Shown: positions 10,506 through 22,471 of the stretch, piece after piece
Position numbering within the stretch: position 1 is the first letter of the stretch
How the letters are laid out: the number at the start of each line of letters is the position of its first letter
NCBI RefSeq assembly: GCF_021018895.1
Contig: NC_079386.1
Coordinates: forward strand, 4,941,835-5,005,834
Length of the DNA: 64,000 bases
Origin: Seriola aureovittata
Taxonomy: Eukaryota; Chordata; Actinopteri; Carangiformes; Carangidae
Direction of reading: 5' to 3'
Translations under genes and position numbers: made by a program
The notes under the pieces: generated by a model
What the model was told of the DNA's origin: nothing
Databases searched by the model: none
The model's input: only the letters and a program-made list of their open reading frames with translations

Positions 10506-13206
10506 GACATGCACCAAGTGCTTCACATGAAAAGAAAAAACATGCTTCAAGTGTTTTTTTAAGTGAGTTTTTGAGTCTGAAACCTCTTGCCACCACATCT
10601 TTCTGACATCAGTCAGGGTGTGTCTAAGAACTTCTGTAACTTTGCAAAACTGATGATCCAACAACTATGCCCAATTCATGCAGAGATTAACCAGTTGAGA
10701 AAAACATGCAGAGTAAGAATAGGCAGGCTTTCATTCACCCTTTTTACTTGAGAAGGTGACTGCCTGGTAGCTACAGCGCTTCAATGCCCTTACATACTAT
10801 TCCAGATAATGTAGATTTTATGTTCTTTTCCAATGTTGTTGTGATACAAGATTTGCTTGGATTAAGATGGCTATCTTGTACAGGCAACCACAGTAATACC
10901 TGGACATATAGAGGTGATACGGGGGCCATTATTCTCACAGTATAACGCTAAGTTGATCAAATCGTTAAAGTGGCTAACACATTTTCTGAAGGCCTGTTGT
11001 AAAACGTCTCGATCCTGCCTTTAGACCCCCCCCCCCCCGACTCATCTCTTCATGCCACTCTGCTCTTGCACACATTCGTCGGCCATCCGCTGTAATTTAC
11101 GGTTCACTGTCACTGCCATTGGGCCTGTCGCCAATTTAATTACCATAGAAGCTAACTATTAACAGCTAGCAGCCAGTGTCAAGTCACACATCAAATCAGT
11201 GGTCAGGAGAGAGTGTATAAAGCTCCTGTTGGCAGTGACTCAAATTCAGTGATCTCTCCCAGAGCAGCCATTATAGATCACTGTGTAATTCTCAAGTAAG
11301 TAGTTAACTTAAATTGGATTGATTGTTTACCCGTGATGATTGTTATTTTAGATGACATGTAACTGGATTACATTAATCATATCACATAAAAAAGTTGATG
11401 CTGTCACCGTAGAAACACTTCAATGAAATTACAGTTCGATGTGGGAGATGATCATTATATTTCATTCCAAGATAGTGTCAAAGTTCCCACTTTATTTTCT
11501 GCTTTAATTATATTGAAATTTCATCCATTTAATCGCTTTCTTTTTTTGTTTATTCTCCTAATTACCTCACACAGATAAACTTTGGCTTATCTGAGATTTC
11601 AAATTAAAAGTCTGCCAATTGAAATGTGTGTTCAGACTTCAATTGAAAGTATTCAAAGCACACCACACAAACACATCTAATACACCCTTCCCAAAGTATG
11701 GATATGCTGCTATAACAGCCTCTTTAGTTCCCATCCAGTTATGTTGAGCGATCAGACCCGATTCCCATTCAGCACTCCAGTTCACCCCTAAGGGTGTCCC
11801 TTTCTGGACCCTGGCTTTGTACACAATTGGAACAAAGTGTGCTTTTACAACTAGCCTGTTTGGTTCAGATGAACTGCGGTGTGTTTGCCTGTTTAGTTGA
11901 GTTCATTTGGACTGTCACCAAATCTCTTGTGCTATTTAACACCAGGGAGTTAAATATACAGTTAGCAAAAGGACTGATCAATCACAATTTGTATTTGAAT
12001 GATCCAGTACAGATTCTTAAAATCTTACAAGTTGATCTTTGCATCTGCACCAAATATCACATGGCTATACTTTTTTCAGTTAGTGCTGCATGATGTGGAA
12101 ATTGAGTTGTCACAGTGTGCACAAAAAGGTTATATCAAGTTAAAAGGTAACCTAGATGATGGCTGCTATGAACAGTGTGTGGTTTGTGTCATTGCCAGGG
12201 AGCTAACACCAGCTAACAGCTGTCTGCAGATATCAGGCTGATGTCTTGTCAACACAAACAGTAAAGACAAATCAGTGAGCAGACAGTTTCTGCCCTGTCT
12301 GTGCTCAACGTGACAATTACCGTGAATGTCTGTACTTAGCTGAAGCATCTGCTACTGACAGTCCTGACGCAGCTGAATGGGATCGTATTTATATTTTTAA
12401 ATATGCATAATGGTGACACCCTTATAAGTGGTGCAGGATTTTTATTATTCATGCTCAACTGTTTTGTTGAGCATGAACAATACAAATTAAATGAAAGATA
12501 TTCTTCTTTAAGTCTCACTATCCCGACCTTCAATAACTTAAAAGTGATCTAATTCAGTTTTACAGCAAACTTCTCCCATATTCTCCAAGTGCAACAGCAC
12601 AAGCACAAACACAACACAGCCGACATCTCTTAAATAAAATAATAAATAAATAAAATATATAAATCAACTATGGCCGTTTTAGTCAAAAGAGCAATAAAAT
12701 AAAAGTGTGGTACCTTAGTTAGGAGTCGTGAGTCCAGTTGCAGCTTCGACCAGTTTCTTTGTCTCCTACAAAGGACCAGGTGATCAGCAGGTGTACGAAG
12801 ATGGCGTCTCAAAGTCGTCTCTACCGCGGAGTTCATTTAACTTTGAGAGTTGACGAGTTGTCTCGTCGCGCTCCGACAAATCTTACATGTTTCCATGTCG
12901 GAAACACTGAGCTAGAGCCTAAAGCATGAGCTGGGTTAGCTATACAGTGGCTCGGGGGCTAATGAATGCTAACGGCATACACGAGCTAATTAAACACGTG
13001 AAGCTAATAAACAACTTTGAGTAAAAATATCTTCAGTTGCTCACAGGAAAATATGTAGAACAAGTGTCCTGGGGAAGACTGTCGAGTAAATAAGCTGAGA
13101 TACTGACGACATAATTGTTTGCGTAAACTTCACACATACAACAGGTCACGACCTAGTCAGTCAAGGCCCCAAATTATAACTCTTATCACTTCCTTCGTCA
13201 CTTCCC

Positions 13207-13213
13207 CTTTCTC

Positions 13214-13252
<39 letters not shown>
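13207..13252. repeat. (CT)n microsatellite
   Basis: Nearly pure CT dinucleotides, purest from about 13218 to 13252. Confidence 0.95.
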
Positions 13253-13256
<4 letters not shown>

Positions 13257-13760
13257 GCACATCCCTGTGCTCCATTCACCTCAATTTACTCTCCAATACC
13301 ACTTCCCCTTCACAATAAAATTGAATTTTTATAATTATGCAACCGAAGCCTTTTTTAAAACATATATTACACTGTACCCTTTTAACCTTTCATGAACTAA
13401 TATTTTATTGAATCGAAATTGAAGTTATTCTAAGGGTAGTAACTCAGTCAAATCTCAACACAAAGATGTGATACTCAAATCATTAGATTCACAGTGACTT
13501 ACACTTTTCCAAGGATATCACTATTTCCTATGGCCATTGTGAATTAACATCTGTCAATTTTCTTATAAATCATAGAAAAAAGATGCTCCTGTATAACTCC
13601 AAAACTTGCCCGAGAATCACTACATTTTTAAGTTGTCCTCAGTATGAAAATAAGTCAGTACGTCAATAAGTACACTTCAAACAAGAGCTGTTCAATAACT
13701 AATTTTGCAAATCTTTAATGGTGGTAATTTACCAAAATATGAAAAAAAAGGCTAAAATAG

Positions 13761-13923
13761 ATTGGCACACTGACCTGTTGTTATTAGAGCTCCAGAGAGA
13801 AACCTGAGAGGAGATGTAAATCTACACTGAGATGCTTTCTGGTGCTTAAAACCACAAATATGTCTTCTTATGGATCAACACTTCAAATGAAACACAGGAA
13901 AAGTGTAAAATATGGACCTTTAA
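13761..13923. repeat. Dispersed repeat, copy 1 (copy 2 at 46124-46259)
   Basis: Both copies start with attggc-cac-tgacctgttgtta, continue with agagctccagagagaa and gagatgcttt, and end with aaaatatggacctt or a one-base variant. They share most bases over about 150 bp in the same orientation. No coding capacity is seen, so this is probably a non-autonomous element. Confidence 0.75.
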
Positions 13924-15506
13924 ATGTAAAAATGTACAAGAAGTTGTATGTCGCAGGAATTACATCAAAACACCCAAGAAAACTCTCAGGAGACCAGCGT
14001 TACAATCATACAAATATATTAGTTTGTTTTATTCAATTATATCCAATAATATGTCTCCGTTGACTTTGTGTAAGTTATTATAGAAATAAATACAGATCAT
14101 ATTGCAAATGCAGAGACAAGAGTTTGGGATAATAGAGTGTTGGGGGGGTGGGGGTTAAGGGGTTAAAGGGGTTAAAGAGTAAATATTGGGTAAGGACTGT
14201 TTCTTTGAAGGTGTCCAGTAAATGATTGGCGCATGCATGCTTGTAGTCCCGCCCATCTGTGATCCTTTACCTCAACCCAGGAGTTTCAAACTGCAAGCCC
14301 CACGGCTCTCCGTAGTCCCTCTCAGCTCATTTCTCCAGGTGATCCATGGGATTGGATGGCGTTTTGTCGTGTTATTCCTTGCCAGCAACAGGGGGAGTTA
14401 TTGCACCCCAACCACATTTGCATGGATATATTTATATGTAGAGATATATAGATATATTTTTTTGCCCCATTTGAATACAAAAATAGTGTCATTGTGGCTT
14501 TGATAGCTGGAAGACTGAAGCACTCTTTTTGCATTTGGAAGACAGGAAGGAAAGTAAGATTATGGTGATCTCCTTAAAATCTTTTCTGGAAGACTTTGTC
14601 ACAATAAGTTGGATCGTCCATGCAGTACAAAGAAAAAAGAAAAAAAAAAGGTCAAAAAATCCTTGGAGGATTGATCACAGAATCACACACACAGGTAGAA
14701 GATGTGTTTGTGTGCGAGACAGACGACGAATGAGCAGTCCACATGATGCTGCCGGTGAGCCAATTAAAATCCCCTTAAGAGATCAAAGGTCGGAGGTCAG
14801 TCAGTTCAGTCAGATCTTTGATTGACAGGTGAGTGCTGGAGGAATCTGGGGGATCAGGAGGAAGAGGTTTGAAACCCTTCAGTCCCGGCGTACTTTAGAT
14901 TGAGCCTTTTTGTTCAATATCCCACATCACGTCATAGGAGAACAGACACAGATATGCATTTAAACAGCAAAATAAACACATCAAATCAACAAACACACGT
15001 GAACAGACTAACAGTGATTCATAAAGGGCATTACAATGGATACCAATACTTAGATTTCCTCATATCACTTCATTACAAGTCACAGTACTTCCACTGAGAA
15101 AGACCCATAACACAATCCATACTCTTTTAAACAAAGTACACTTGAAAAAAAAAGGGGGGGTAAATAAATACATTGTTTAGTATAGTTTACATTGTAAAGT
15201 CACCTCTAAAACATTGGTGGTGCATTAGCTTGTAAGAGGTGAAGTCCCTCCATGATCTGTTTGTAAAGGTCACCCCAGTTAGCCACATCTGCGCCGGCTT
15301 GGTGCAGGGTGCTGTGTGCAATGCAGATGTGTCCAGGGATTGTGGGTGTGCCTTTAAAAACACAGCCTGATTTTTTTTTATACATGAAGTTAGTCTGTTG
15401 GTTAATGCTATACAGGATGTGACATTAGATGCTGGAGCTCTGGATTCCAATATATAACCACTTTTTTTTTTTCTTTTATGAAGCAGCTAATAAAAAAAAA
15501 TAAAAT

Positions 15507-15511
<5 letters not shown>

Positions 15512-15547
<36 letters not shown>

Positions 15548-15708
15548 TCCGTCCGAGGACGGCGTCACTCTTTTGTCGGAGCACGTGAGCCTCGCTCTTC
15601 CTCCCTCTCTTTTTTGTGTTTTCTGCTGCATTGCAGATGTGGTGAAGGGACTCCACCTCAAAGTAATACAGACACACACACACACACATACACACGCACA
15701 CACACACT
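15512..15708. repeat. (GA)n array and nearby CA array
   Basis: A GA array at about 15512-15545 and a CA array with a few TA and CG interruptions at 15668-15708. The sequence between them has no recognisable gene. Confidence 0.9.
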
Positions 15709-16382
15709 TAAACAGCAAACCCAGCTCACAAAAAGGGCAAAGTGTTAGAAAAATAAAAGCTCTAATAAAACACGCAGTTGGTTTCTATATCAATATTAAT
15801 CCTTTTTTTCCCCACACCCTTCCTGATAATGTGGCTGCACCTTGTTAATGGAGTTTATTGCTTTCTGCCCAAGGACGCGTGCTCATTGATTTGGCCTCTG
15901 ATTTATCCTCTATTTTCCTCTCTCCCTTTCTCTCCGTATTTTATTCCCTCTCTTCTTGGATACACATAATGGATATACACAGATATTCAATCACAGTTAC
16001 GCAACGATTACACACAAAGACCAAAGCTGATGAGTGTGATGTATGAGTGTGAGCAGGCACCGCACACACACACACAGACACACACACACGTATATATGCA
16101 CATACACATGCACATACATACTGCCTCCAGGTTAAAGGGAAGTTGTGTTTGCAAAAGTGATCGCAGAGAGGAAGTGAAACTTCAAAGGGAGGCTGTGAGC
16201 GTACGAGTTAGCTACACTACGGTATGTGACACATGCCTTTCACTCTCTCGCTCTCTCTTTCTCACTCTCTCTCTGAGTCCTTCACAACCCTGGATGACCC
16301 TCTCTGCAGTTGTAATTCGCTCAGTAAGCAGGGAGGGCCCTGACTCGGGAGAAATGGGAGGGAAGGGAGTCCCCGGGGAGGG

Positions 16383-16384
<2 letters not shown>

Positions 16385-16420
<36 letters not shown>

Positions 16421-16477
16421 TGTGTGAAGCGTGCAGCTGAATCAGATATACATCATTTAACCTCCTTGGATATCCAT

Positions 16478-16513
<36 letters not shown>
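16385..16513. repeat. Inverted pair of arrays: (GT)17 and (CA)17
   Basis: GT repeats at 16385-16419 and CA repeats at 16479-16513 are of equal length, about 60 bp apart and in opposite orientation, so together they form an inverted repeat. Confidence 0.95.
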
Positions 16514-16516
<3 letters not shown>

Positions 16517-17714
16517 CACACCTCTCTCATCTTTTTTCATATACTCTAAAGGAACGGCGACGGCGAGCTCTCCAGAGGGCCAATATTTAACATTTAGAGC
16601 CGAATCCAGAGACATTCATCAGAGAGTTAAAAGCAGTAAATTCAGCCATGGGGAGGGGGGGGTTTCACTAATCAAACATGTGCTCAGATAGACAGCCACA
16701 GAGATAAATGGCAATCTTTACATCCTGTAATTCACACAGAATCGTTTGAAGTGAAGCCTGAAGGCCGGAGAGCAGACAGGCTGGAACAGAGAAGCTGATT
16801 TCAGACTCCACAAAGGACTTACAGCAGAGAAAAAAAAAGGGAGTGTGTGAACACAGCAAAACACACACAAGTCTGTGACACAACCCCCCCCCCCACACAC
16901 ACACACACACACACTCGTGCAATCATGCAAACTATCCACGCACAGTAGTTCTACCTTTCTGCAACCTTAAAAGTGAAATCATTGACACTGCAAACAGATC
17001 GGGAAAAACACATTTGAAATAATCAAAGAACAATATGTTACATCTATGATCAATCAGATTTACAAAAGATAATATCTGTTACAGCTTTTGCAAAAAAAAT
17101 ACAGTAATTATATTATAGATGTCACTGAAAAAATAGGCGACTATTTATAAGATTACTCGAAAAATTATGTGCAGGAACAATAATTTTAAATGCCACAAAC
17201 ACATGATGAATCCTGGTTGAATATGAGGGTGAATTCCAATAACAGTCTACAAACTGTATTAAAAAGCTAATTTATCTGCATATTCCCACAGTGGAAAAGT
17301 GAGATACTGATGACTGATGCAACTTTAAGTGGCTGATGGATCATTTGTGACGGACTGCATTTTAATCGCTGAGTCCACACATAGTATGAATATCTCGATA
17401 GCGAGATATGAATCCATCGCTCACTAGATGTCAGTGTGCGCCGCCGCTCAGTCACTGGAATTGAGCGGCGCTCCTGATGGCTTGATTTAATAAAATCGTG
17501 GCTCTCGTTTCTTTAAAGTCACTTGAATGCAGAGAAGTCTTTTTAACTCAGAGTTTGAGGCAGGAAATGAGATGATTGTAACCACACAAAAAAAAAAAAT
17601 CTAAATTCATGTCCTCCTCTCTACAAATCTACCATGTGCTATTTTTTTTTTTTTTTTTTTGCATCTGTACAGGCATTTGCACTAAGAGAATATAATACTG
17701 CATTGATTTTGAGG

Positions 17715-18194
17715 GTTAAAGGGCCACTCCAACAATTTAGTATTGCACTTCCATACAGTTGGGGGACTCACGAGAGACACATTTTAAAAAAGGTTTTCAA
17801 GAAATTTTCAAAATAAAAGCATCAGAGGTTCAGATGTTCAGACTTTAAATCTGTAGTACGGGCAAAACTCCAAAAACGCTTGATCCAACATTTCCCTTAA
17901 TGGAACTCAATAACATAAGGCTCCCTTTGCCTCATGAATGCTCACTTACACGCCATACCTACAGTGTGTAATGCAGGCTTTCAGTAAAGAAAACGTACAT
18001 CCGAGCCAAAACCAAAAACAGCCTTGATGACATCACTATGGTTATTTGCATAAACAATGTGTGATGCACATGCTGCTTCCCTTTCTTTCTGAACGCACCT
18101 TTAGGAAGGTCCTCCAGAGCCACAGACATTTTACAACCATTTTAACAGTCTAGTATTTCCTTCATGTGTAAAATCAGAGGAGTGGCCCTTTAAC
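17715..18194. mobile_element. MITE of 480 bp with 16-bp perfect terminal inverted repeats
   Basis: The left end gttaaagggccactcc (17715-17730) is exactly mirrored at the right end (18179-18194). The interior has no long ORF. Related sequence lies at about 19917-20750 (shared cttccata-agttgggg and gctccaaaaac blocks) and a shorter piece at about 62990-63110 (actccaacaatttt). The superfamily is undetermined because no clear target duplication is visible. Confidence 0.75.
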
Positions 18195-18540
18195 TACTCT
18201 TGTGCGCGTGATTGCAATGCATTGTATCTGTAATCTGAACTTTATCTAAATTAAAGCACGTTTTCATCATTTCTAAAATCCACATTAATTACTTCAGCTA
18301 AATTAGCCCTTAACTCTCCCTAACAGCTTTTTGTCTTGCGATTCTGCAAACAACAACAAAACAACAAATATGACACATACATAAGAAAATATTGCAACAT
18401 AGACTTCCCAGCCCTTAAAATATATTGTCATGGAACAGAAGTCATGGCTGTGTGTGTTTGCTGTAATTCCTCCCTTCTTCTCCTCCCATCCAACAGTATC
18501 TTTCCATCTAGTCCCAGACGCTCTTAATTCGACTCTAGCA

Positions 18541-19440
18541 GGCAGGAGCCTCATTTAATTAAACATTTGTGTAATTACTTTGCGAATAATAGTCAAACAT
18601 TGTGTTCTGGATTTAGCGATCCATAGGGGGCGTCTGGTCAAACACACCAACCTGAAGGTCTATTTAACAGTTTAATTAAGGTCTTTAGTTTGCAAGTGAG
18701 GTTTTAACAGTAACTTGTTTTGATTAAATCTAAAAATAATGGGAGCAACTCCCTAATGGGTTGCAATTCTTTCAGCTGAAAGTTGCTTTTCAAGTCCCTC
18801 CTTTAGTTTATTTGTTGAATCCTCTTCTTTTTTTTATCCTATTCATCCCTCCTTTGTTCCTTTCCTCTGTTTTTTTTCCTTTCCTTTGAGTCATCACTTA
18901 ACCACGCTCCCCTTCCTTCCTCAGTAAATTTGCTTCTCCTCAGGAAAGCAGAGGTAAAGTTTGTTTCATCATCTCAGGTTGCAGATTACTTTGCTCAGCA
19001 GCTCGCCTCTATTCTGCATGGGTTATCAGCTATTATTATTTACAACCACGAGTTACAGGGGCGCAGAGGATTATGCATGGAGGGAGAAGTGTGTGTGTTC
19101 AGGGAACGCTGTCCACATTACCATAATTCCCTCTTAAATCTCTTTTTGTTCTGCTCATCATCACAAATTTTCCTCCCTAAAAAGCTCTCTCTTTTTCGGG
19201 TTTCCTTTCTTTGCCTCATCCTTCTCTCTCTCTTCCTCTGAGCCCCCGATCATCAATCTGTCCTCGCCTCTACCTCCTGAACACACGGGACTCCCTCGCT
19301 TCCCTATACATAAACATTAGGCGGAAACAATTACCCTGCCTGGCATATTGTTCCATGAAAGTTTGATATGAAAAATGATTGCTTTTCCCTTTGAATGGAA
19401 AGAACAACTGGAAAAGCACAAAACAAGCTCTCCTGCAAGA
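18541..19440. other. Complex non-repetitive segment, possible conserved non-coding element
   Basis: The segment lacks microsatellites and transposon-like ends and contains several TAATTA-type motifs (tttaattaaac, gtaattacttt, gtttaattaagg) and a dense mixed-composition block at about 19317-19440. This texture resembles vertebrate conserved non-coding DNA, but only comparison with other fish could show conservation. Confidence 0.2.
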
Positions 19441-19879
19441 GAAGATTGGAATATGAAATATTAAAATTTCTTAGTTACTTTCTTTAACAGGAGAATCTAC
19501 CAAATAAATACTGACAAAAATGTGATCAAAGCAAAAATATCACACATCTATCCTTCCATTTCCATTTTTTTTTAAACCATCATTCTACTTACAGTTTATA
19601 CTACAGCTACCAATTTCATTATTTATACATGACTTTGGTTTTCTTATTTTTCCTCTTTACAAAACAGTCACAGAAATCAAACTCATAACAGAAGAGGACT
19701 TGTGAAATGACGGGTAAAGAAGACTTGAATTCTTTTTGCATCATAACCAAAGAAATTCATGTTAATTTATGAGCTGACAATTAGAAACAGATTCACAAAA
19801 TTCTGTTGGATTTTTTTTTTCCGAGAAAATAAGAAAAAAGTGTCAGTGGAGCTACTCAGCTGCCAGCGGTAGGAATTAT

Positions 19880-19917
19880 CACTTTCCGTCACACAGGTGA
19901 ATGTGTGACGGAAAGTG
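19880..19917. repeat. Perfect inverted repeat, 15-bp arms and 8-bp loop
   Basis: cactttccgtcacac at 19880-19894 is the exact reverse complement of 19903-19917. It abuts the start of the sequence related to the 17.7-kb MITE. Confidence 0.93.
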
Positions 19918-20750
19918 CACTCCAGTGATATAGAATCAAACTTCCATAAAGTTGGGGAACAGATTTTTAAAAGGGACGGATAAAATCGGAGCAGCAGAGG
20001 CTGAGATATCCTGACTTTTAGTCTCGAGTTTTAGTCGAGCTCCAAAAACACTGGATCTGTCTGGACTTGTTGAGTCGCAGATCTCTGCAGCCCACTCCTC
20101 ATCTCTGCCTAGGGCGAACAGCTGGTCGCTACTAGCATTACACATCCAAATCTCAAACCAAACTGTTGTTGGTCGAATTGAAAGAGGAATTTAAAAAAAG
20201 ATGACATCTCTGGTTCTGCTGCATCGATTTTTTTTAAAACTGTGGGAGGACTTACCCAATTCCATACTACACACTAATTATTTTGGTACACTGTTTTAAA
20301 GTTAGCACGTCAAAGACAGGATGAACAATTGAACTTCACATATACACATGAAAATGTTTGGTTAAAGAATCTTCACAAAGCTGCTTCACAACCATTCAAC
20401 ATTTGTTTTATCGTGTTGCTGCTCCTCCGTTATGTGCACTGCATTGTGGGGAAAAAGAGTGTACATTAGCAGCCCACTGAAGAATCAAGCATGTTTTTAG
20501 TCAGCATATTGATGCTTTTGAGTTTGCTTTATTTTGAAAATCTTACGGTTTGCAAAAGCTTGACTGAAACCTGTTCAGAATTATTATGTAATATGGATTT
20601 GGGACACAGCTGTAGCACAGCAAAAGTGCAGTTTTAGCCTTAGAGTCAGTAACAAATCAAATGAATCAAAAACTACACAGGCTGAGTAGTAATCTCCATG
20701 ACATGATAATTAACTTTGACATGTAAAAACAGGTGGACTGCCCCTTTAAA
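19917..20750. mobile_element. Second, longer copy related to the 17.7-kb MITE
   Basis: The left part shares gcactcca, acttccataaagttgggg and gctccaaaaacactgg-like blocks with 17.7 kb. The right end ggtggactgcccctttaaa resembles the ggagtggccctttaa end of that element. The ends are not symmetric here, so the borders are approximate. Confidence 0.5.
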
Positions 20751-21074
20751 TCCGTGATAGAAATACAGTATACAGAATATTTATGGCTTGGAGACAGTGA
20801 TGGGGTAGCGATGAATCTGCAGAAACTGTTATTATGTGCCCAAAATAATTATGTGGTAGCAAACAATGAGTAAATAGGAGACATTTTTTTCTGTATATTT
20901 TTAGACAACAACACCACACAGAGTGACGCGGGTCGGCAGACACCGTGTGGGCTTCAGGTGGCCAGCAACAGTGGGGGAAAAAAAGGCTATTGCAGCGCAA
21001 TCACAAGCCACACAGTCAGGCTCCATCAGTACCCCATCTCACTGATGACATCCTCATCATCTCCCAGAAATCTG

Positions 21075-21585
21075 CACACACACGCACACGTGCACACACA
21101 CACAAACCAAATGCGTGCGTGCATGTGTGTGTGCGTGTGTGTGTGTGCGTGTGTGTGTTAATGCATGTCATTGTGTTAAGTGTGTTAAGCCCCAAGATCA
21201 TTTTCTGCGGTCGTCGCCCACGGATATCAGGGCGCTAAAGTGTGTGCGAGCAGTACACACACCGCCACGCATGTGTGTAAATGTCAGTGTGATAATGAGT
21301 GTGTGTGCGCTTGTGTGTGTGTGTGTGTGTGCGTGTGTGTAGTATGCAGGGTGCCAAGGGAGCTCTTGGCCCCTCGTTTAAGGGTCGAAAGATTCTGATC
21401 AGCCCCAGACTCCATTAACAGAGCCAGAGAGGACGGGAGGGGTTTTCTTGTGTCGCCGAGTGGAAAATTGAGTCCATGTCACAAACTAATCAAACCACGC
21501 CAAAGGTGAATGGGAGAAGAAGGGAGCACGCACGCACGCACGCGCACACACACACACATATATACATAAATACACACACATACAC
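21075..21585. repeat. Cluster of short imperfect CA, GT and GC-containing arrays
   Basis: Interrupted CA and GT tracts occur at about 21075-21105, 21113-21158, 21299-21340 and 21526-21586, with CGCA and GCGT interruptions. The Cys/Val and His/Thr ORFs across them are not genes. Confidence 0.85.
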
Positions 21586-22025
21586 ACACCAACAAGGCTG
21601 ACAAGTATCCAGGCCATCTCACAAAAAGTCGCTGACACACACACAAGACGTGGACTGAGCAGATGGCCGCAAAACAAAAGTCTGCGAGGGCCTCTGTGGC
21701 GGCGTCGCATTTGCATGGCTCTGTGTCAGGCTAACATTAGCATGGAACCCCCGCAGGGAAATAAAAACACAACCCATTTGTAAAGTATGTGCTGCAGAGG
21801 GACGGATTTGACCGTTGCACCTGTTGGTGGTAAAACCAGGAAGACTTTGCTCAGATATTTGGCTGGCTGGAAGGATGTCACTGATGATATCTTAGAGGGT
21901 GTGTGGGATTTCCTTCCAGCTGGTTAGACACGCTGGGGTGACATGCTATACGATGCTAGGCGACTGTTCACCTCTTCATGGAGTTATTGCTTTTACATCC
22001 CAGGCTCTGATAATCTCAGAGGTTA

Positions 22026-22031
22026 TTTAAT
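22026..22031 (-). terminator. fgf11: Candidate fgf11 polyadenylation signal (ATTAAA)
   Basis: ATTAAA on the minus strand, about 300 nt past the fgf11 stop codon, is the first signal-like hexamer seen. The first canonical AATAAA on that strand is at 20528-20533, about 1.8 kb past the stop and inside a repeat. FHF genes often have long 3' UTRs, so the real site may be elsewhere. Confidence 0.3.
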
Positions 22032-22056
22032 AAGACGGTGAAGGGCTGGTGTGGAT

Positions 22057-22074
22057 GGGGGGGGGGGGGGGGGG
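22057..22074. repeat. G18 homopolymer in the predicted fgf11 3' UTR region
   Basis: Eighteen G residues on the plus strand, hence C18 in the fgf11 transcript if the 3' UTR extends this far. Confidence 0.9.
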
Positions 22075-22328
22075 TCTGTGAAGGTAAAAGGGGCTTTTCA
22101 TTGGCCAGCTCCACTCTGCCCAGACCCTGCTCCTTTTCTTGTGGTACATAAGAGTTTTTGTGGGGGTCAGTGTTGCAGGCAGCAGGTGGGGGGTGGGGGA
22201 GGTGGGGCGGGAGTAGCCCTAACAACCCTATTCAGGTTTCCGCTGGTGCCCAGTGCCCGTGTCCATCTGTCCCCGCTCCCACCTCCTCCTCCTCCTTCTC
22301 CTCCTCCTCCCTCCTGTGTCTCTGAGCG

Positions 22329-22471
22329 CTAGGAGGAGGAGGTTTTGGTTTTGGATTGAGGGTCCTTCTTGCCGTTCTGGAGCACGGGCGAGTCACTGGA
22401 GGTCTTGGGCGTTTTCCTGGGCGGACTCTGCTCAGCAACGTCATGCAGAGAGGGCTCCCTGTACATGGCCA
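22329..22471 (-). CDS. fgf11: fgf11 exon 5: C-terminal segment and stop codon
   Basis: After a pyrimidine-rich cccag acceptor the exon completes a split Val codon, encodes 46 residues and ends at TAG (22331-22329). It begins VAMYREPSLHDV, the strongly conserved end of the FHF core, and continues as a Ser/Pro/Lys-rich, probably disordered tail ending in KTKTSSS. A stretch SPVLQNGKKDPQSKTK resembles the end of FGF13 and FGF14. From memory, mammalian FGF11 ends much sooner, after a short Pro/Ser tail. The long tail is therefore a feature of this copy, but the other exons and the neighbouring gene favour fgf11. The tail follows the beta-trefoil core and lies in the cytoplasmic protein. Confidence 0.88.

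Larger units (their letters stand above)
9375..22328. other. Region between chrnb1 and fgf11 coding sequences, including the fgf11 3' UTR
   Basis: No protein-coding exon, tRNA or rRNA was recognised. The right end must include the fgf11 3' UTR, whose length is unknown. The region holds a LINE/SINE 3' tail at 10.4 kb, CT, GA, CA and GT arrays, a MITE family with copies at 17.7 and 19.9 kb, and a dispersed repeat at 13.8 kb. The 18.5-19.45 kb part is complex sequence with several TAATTA-type motifs and could contain conserved non-coding elements. Confidence 0.6.
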
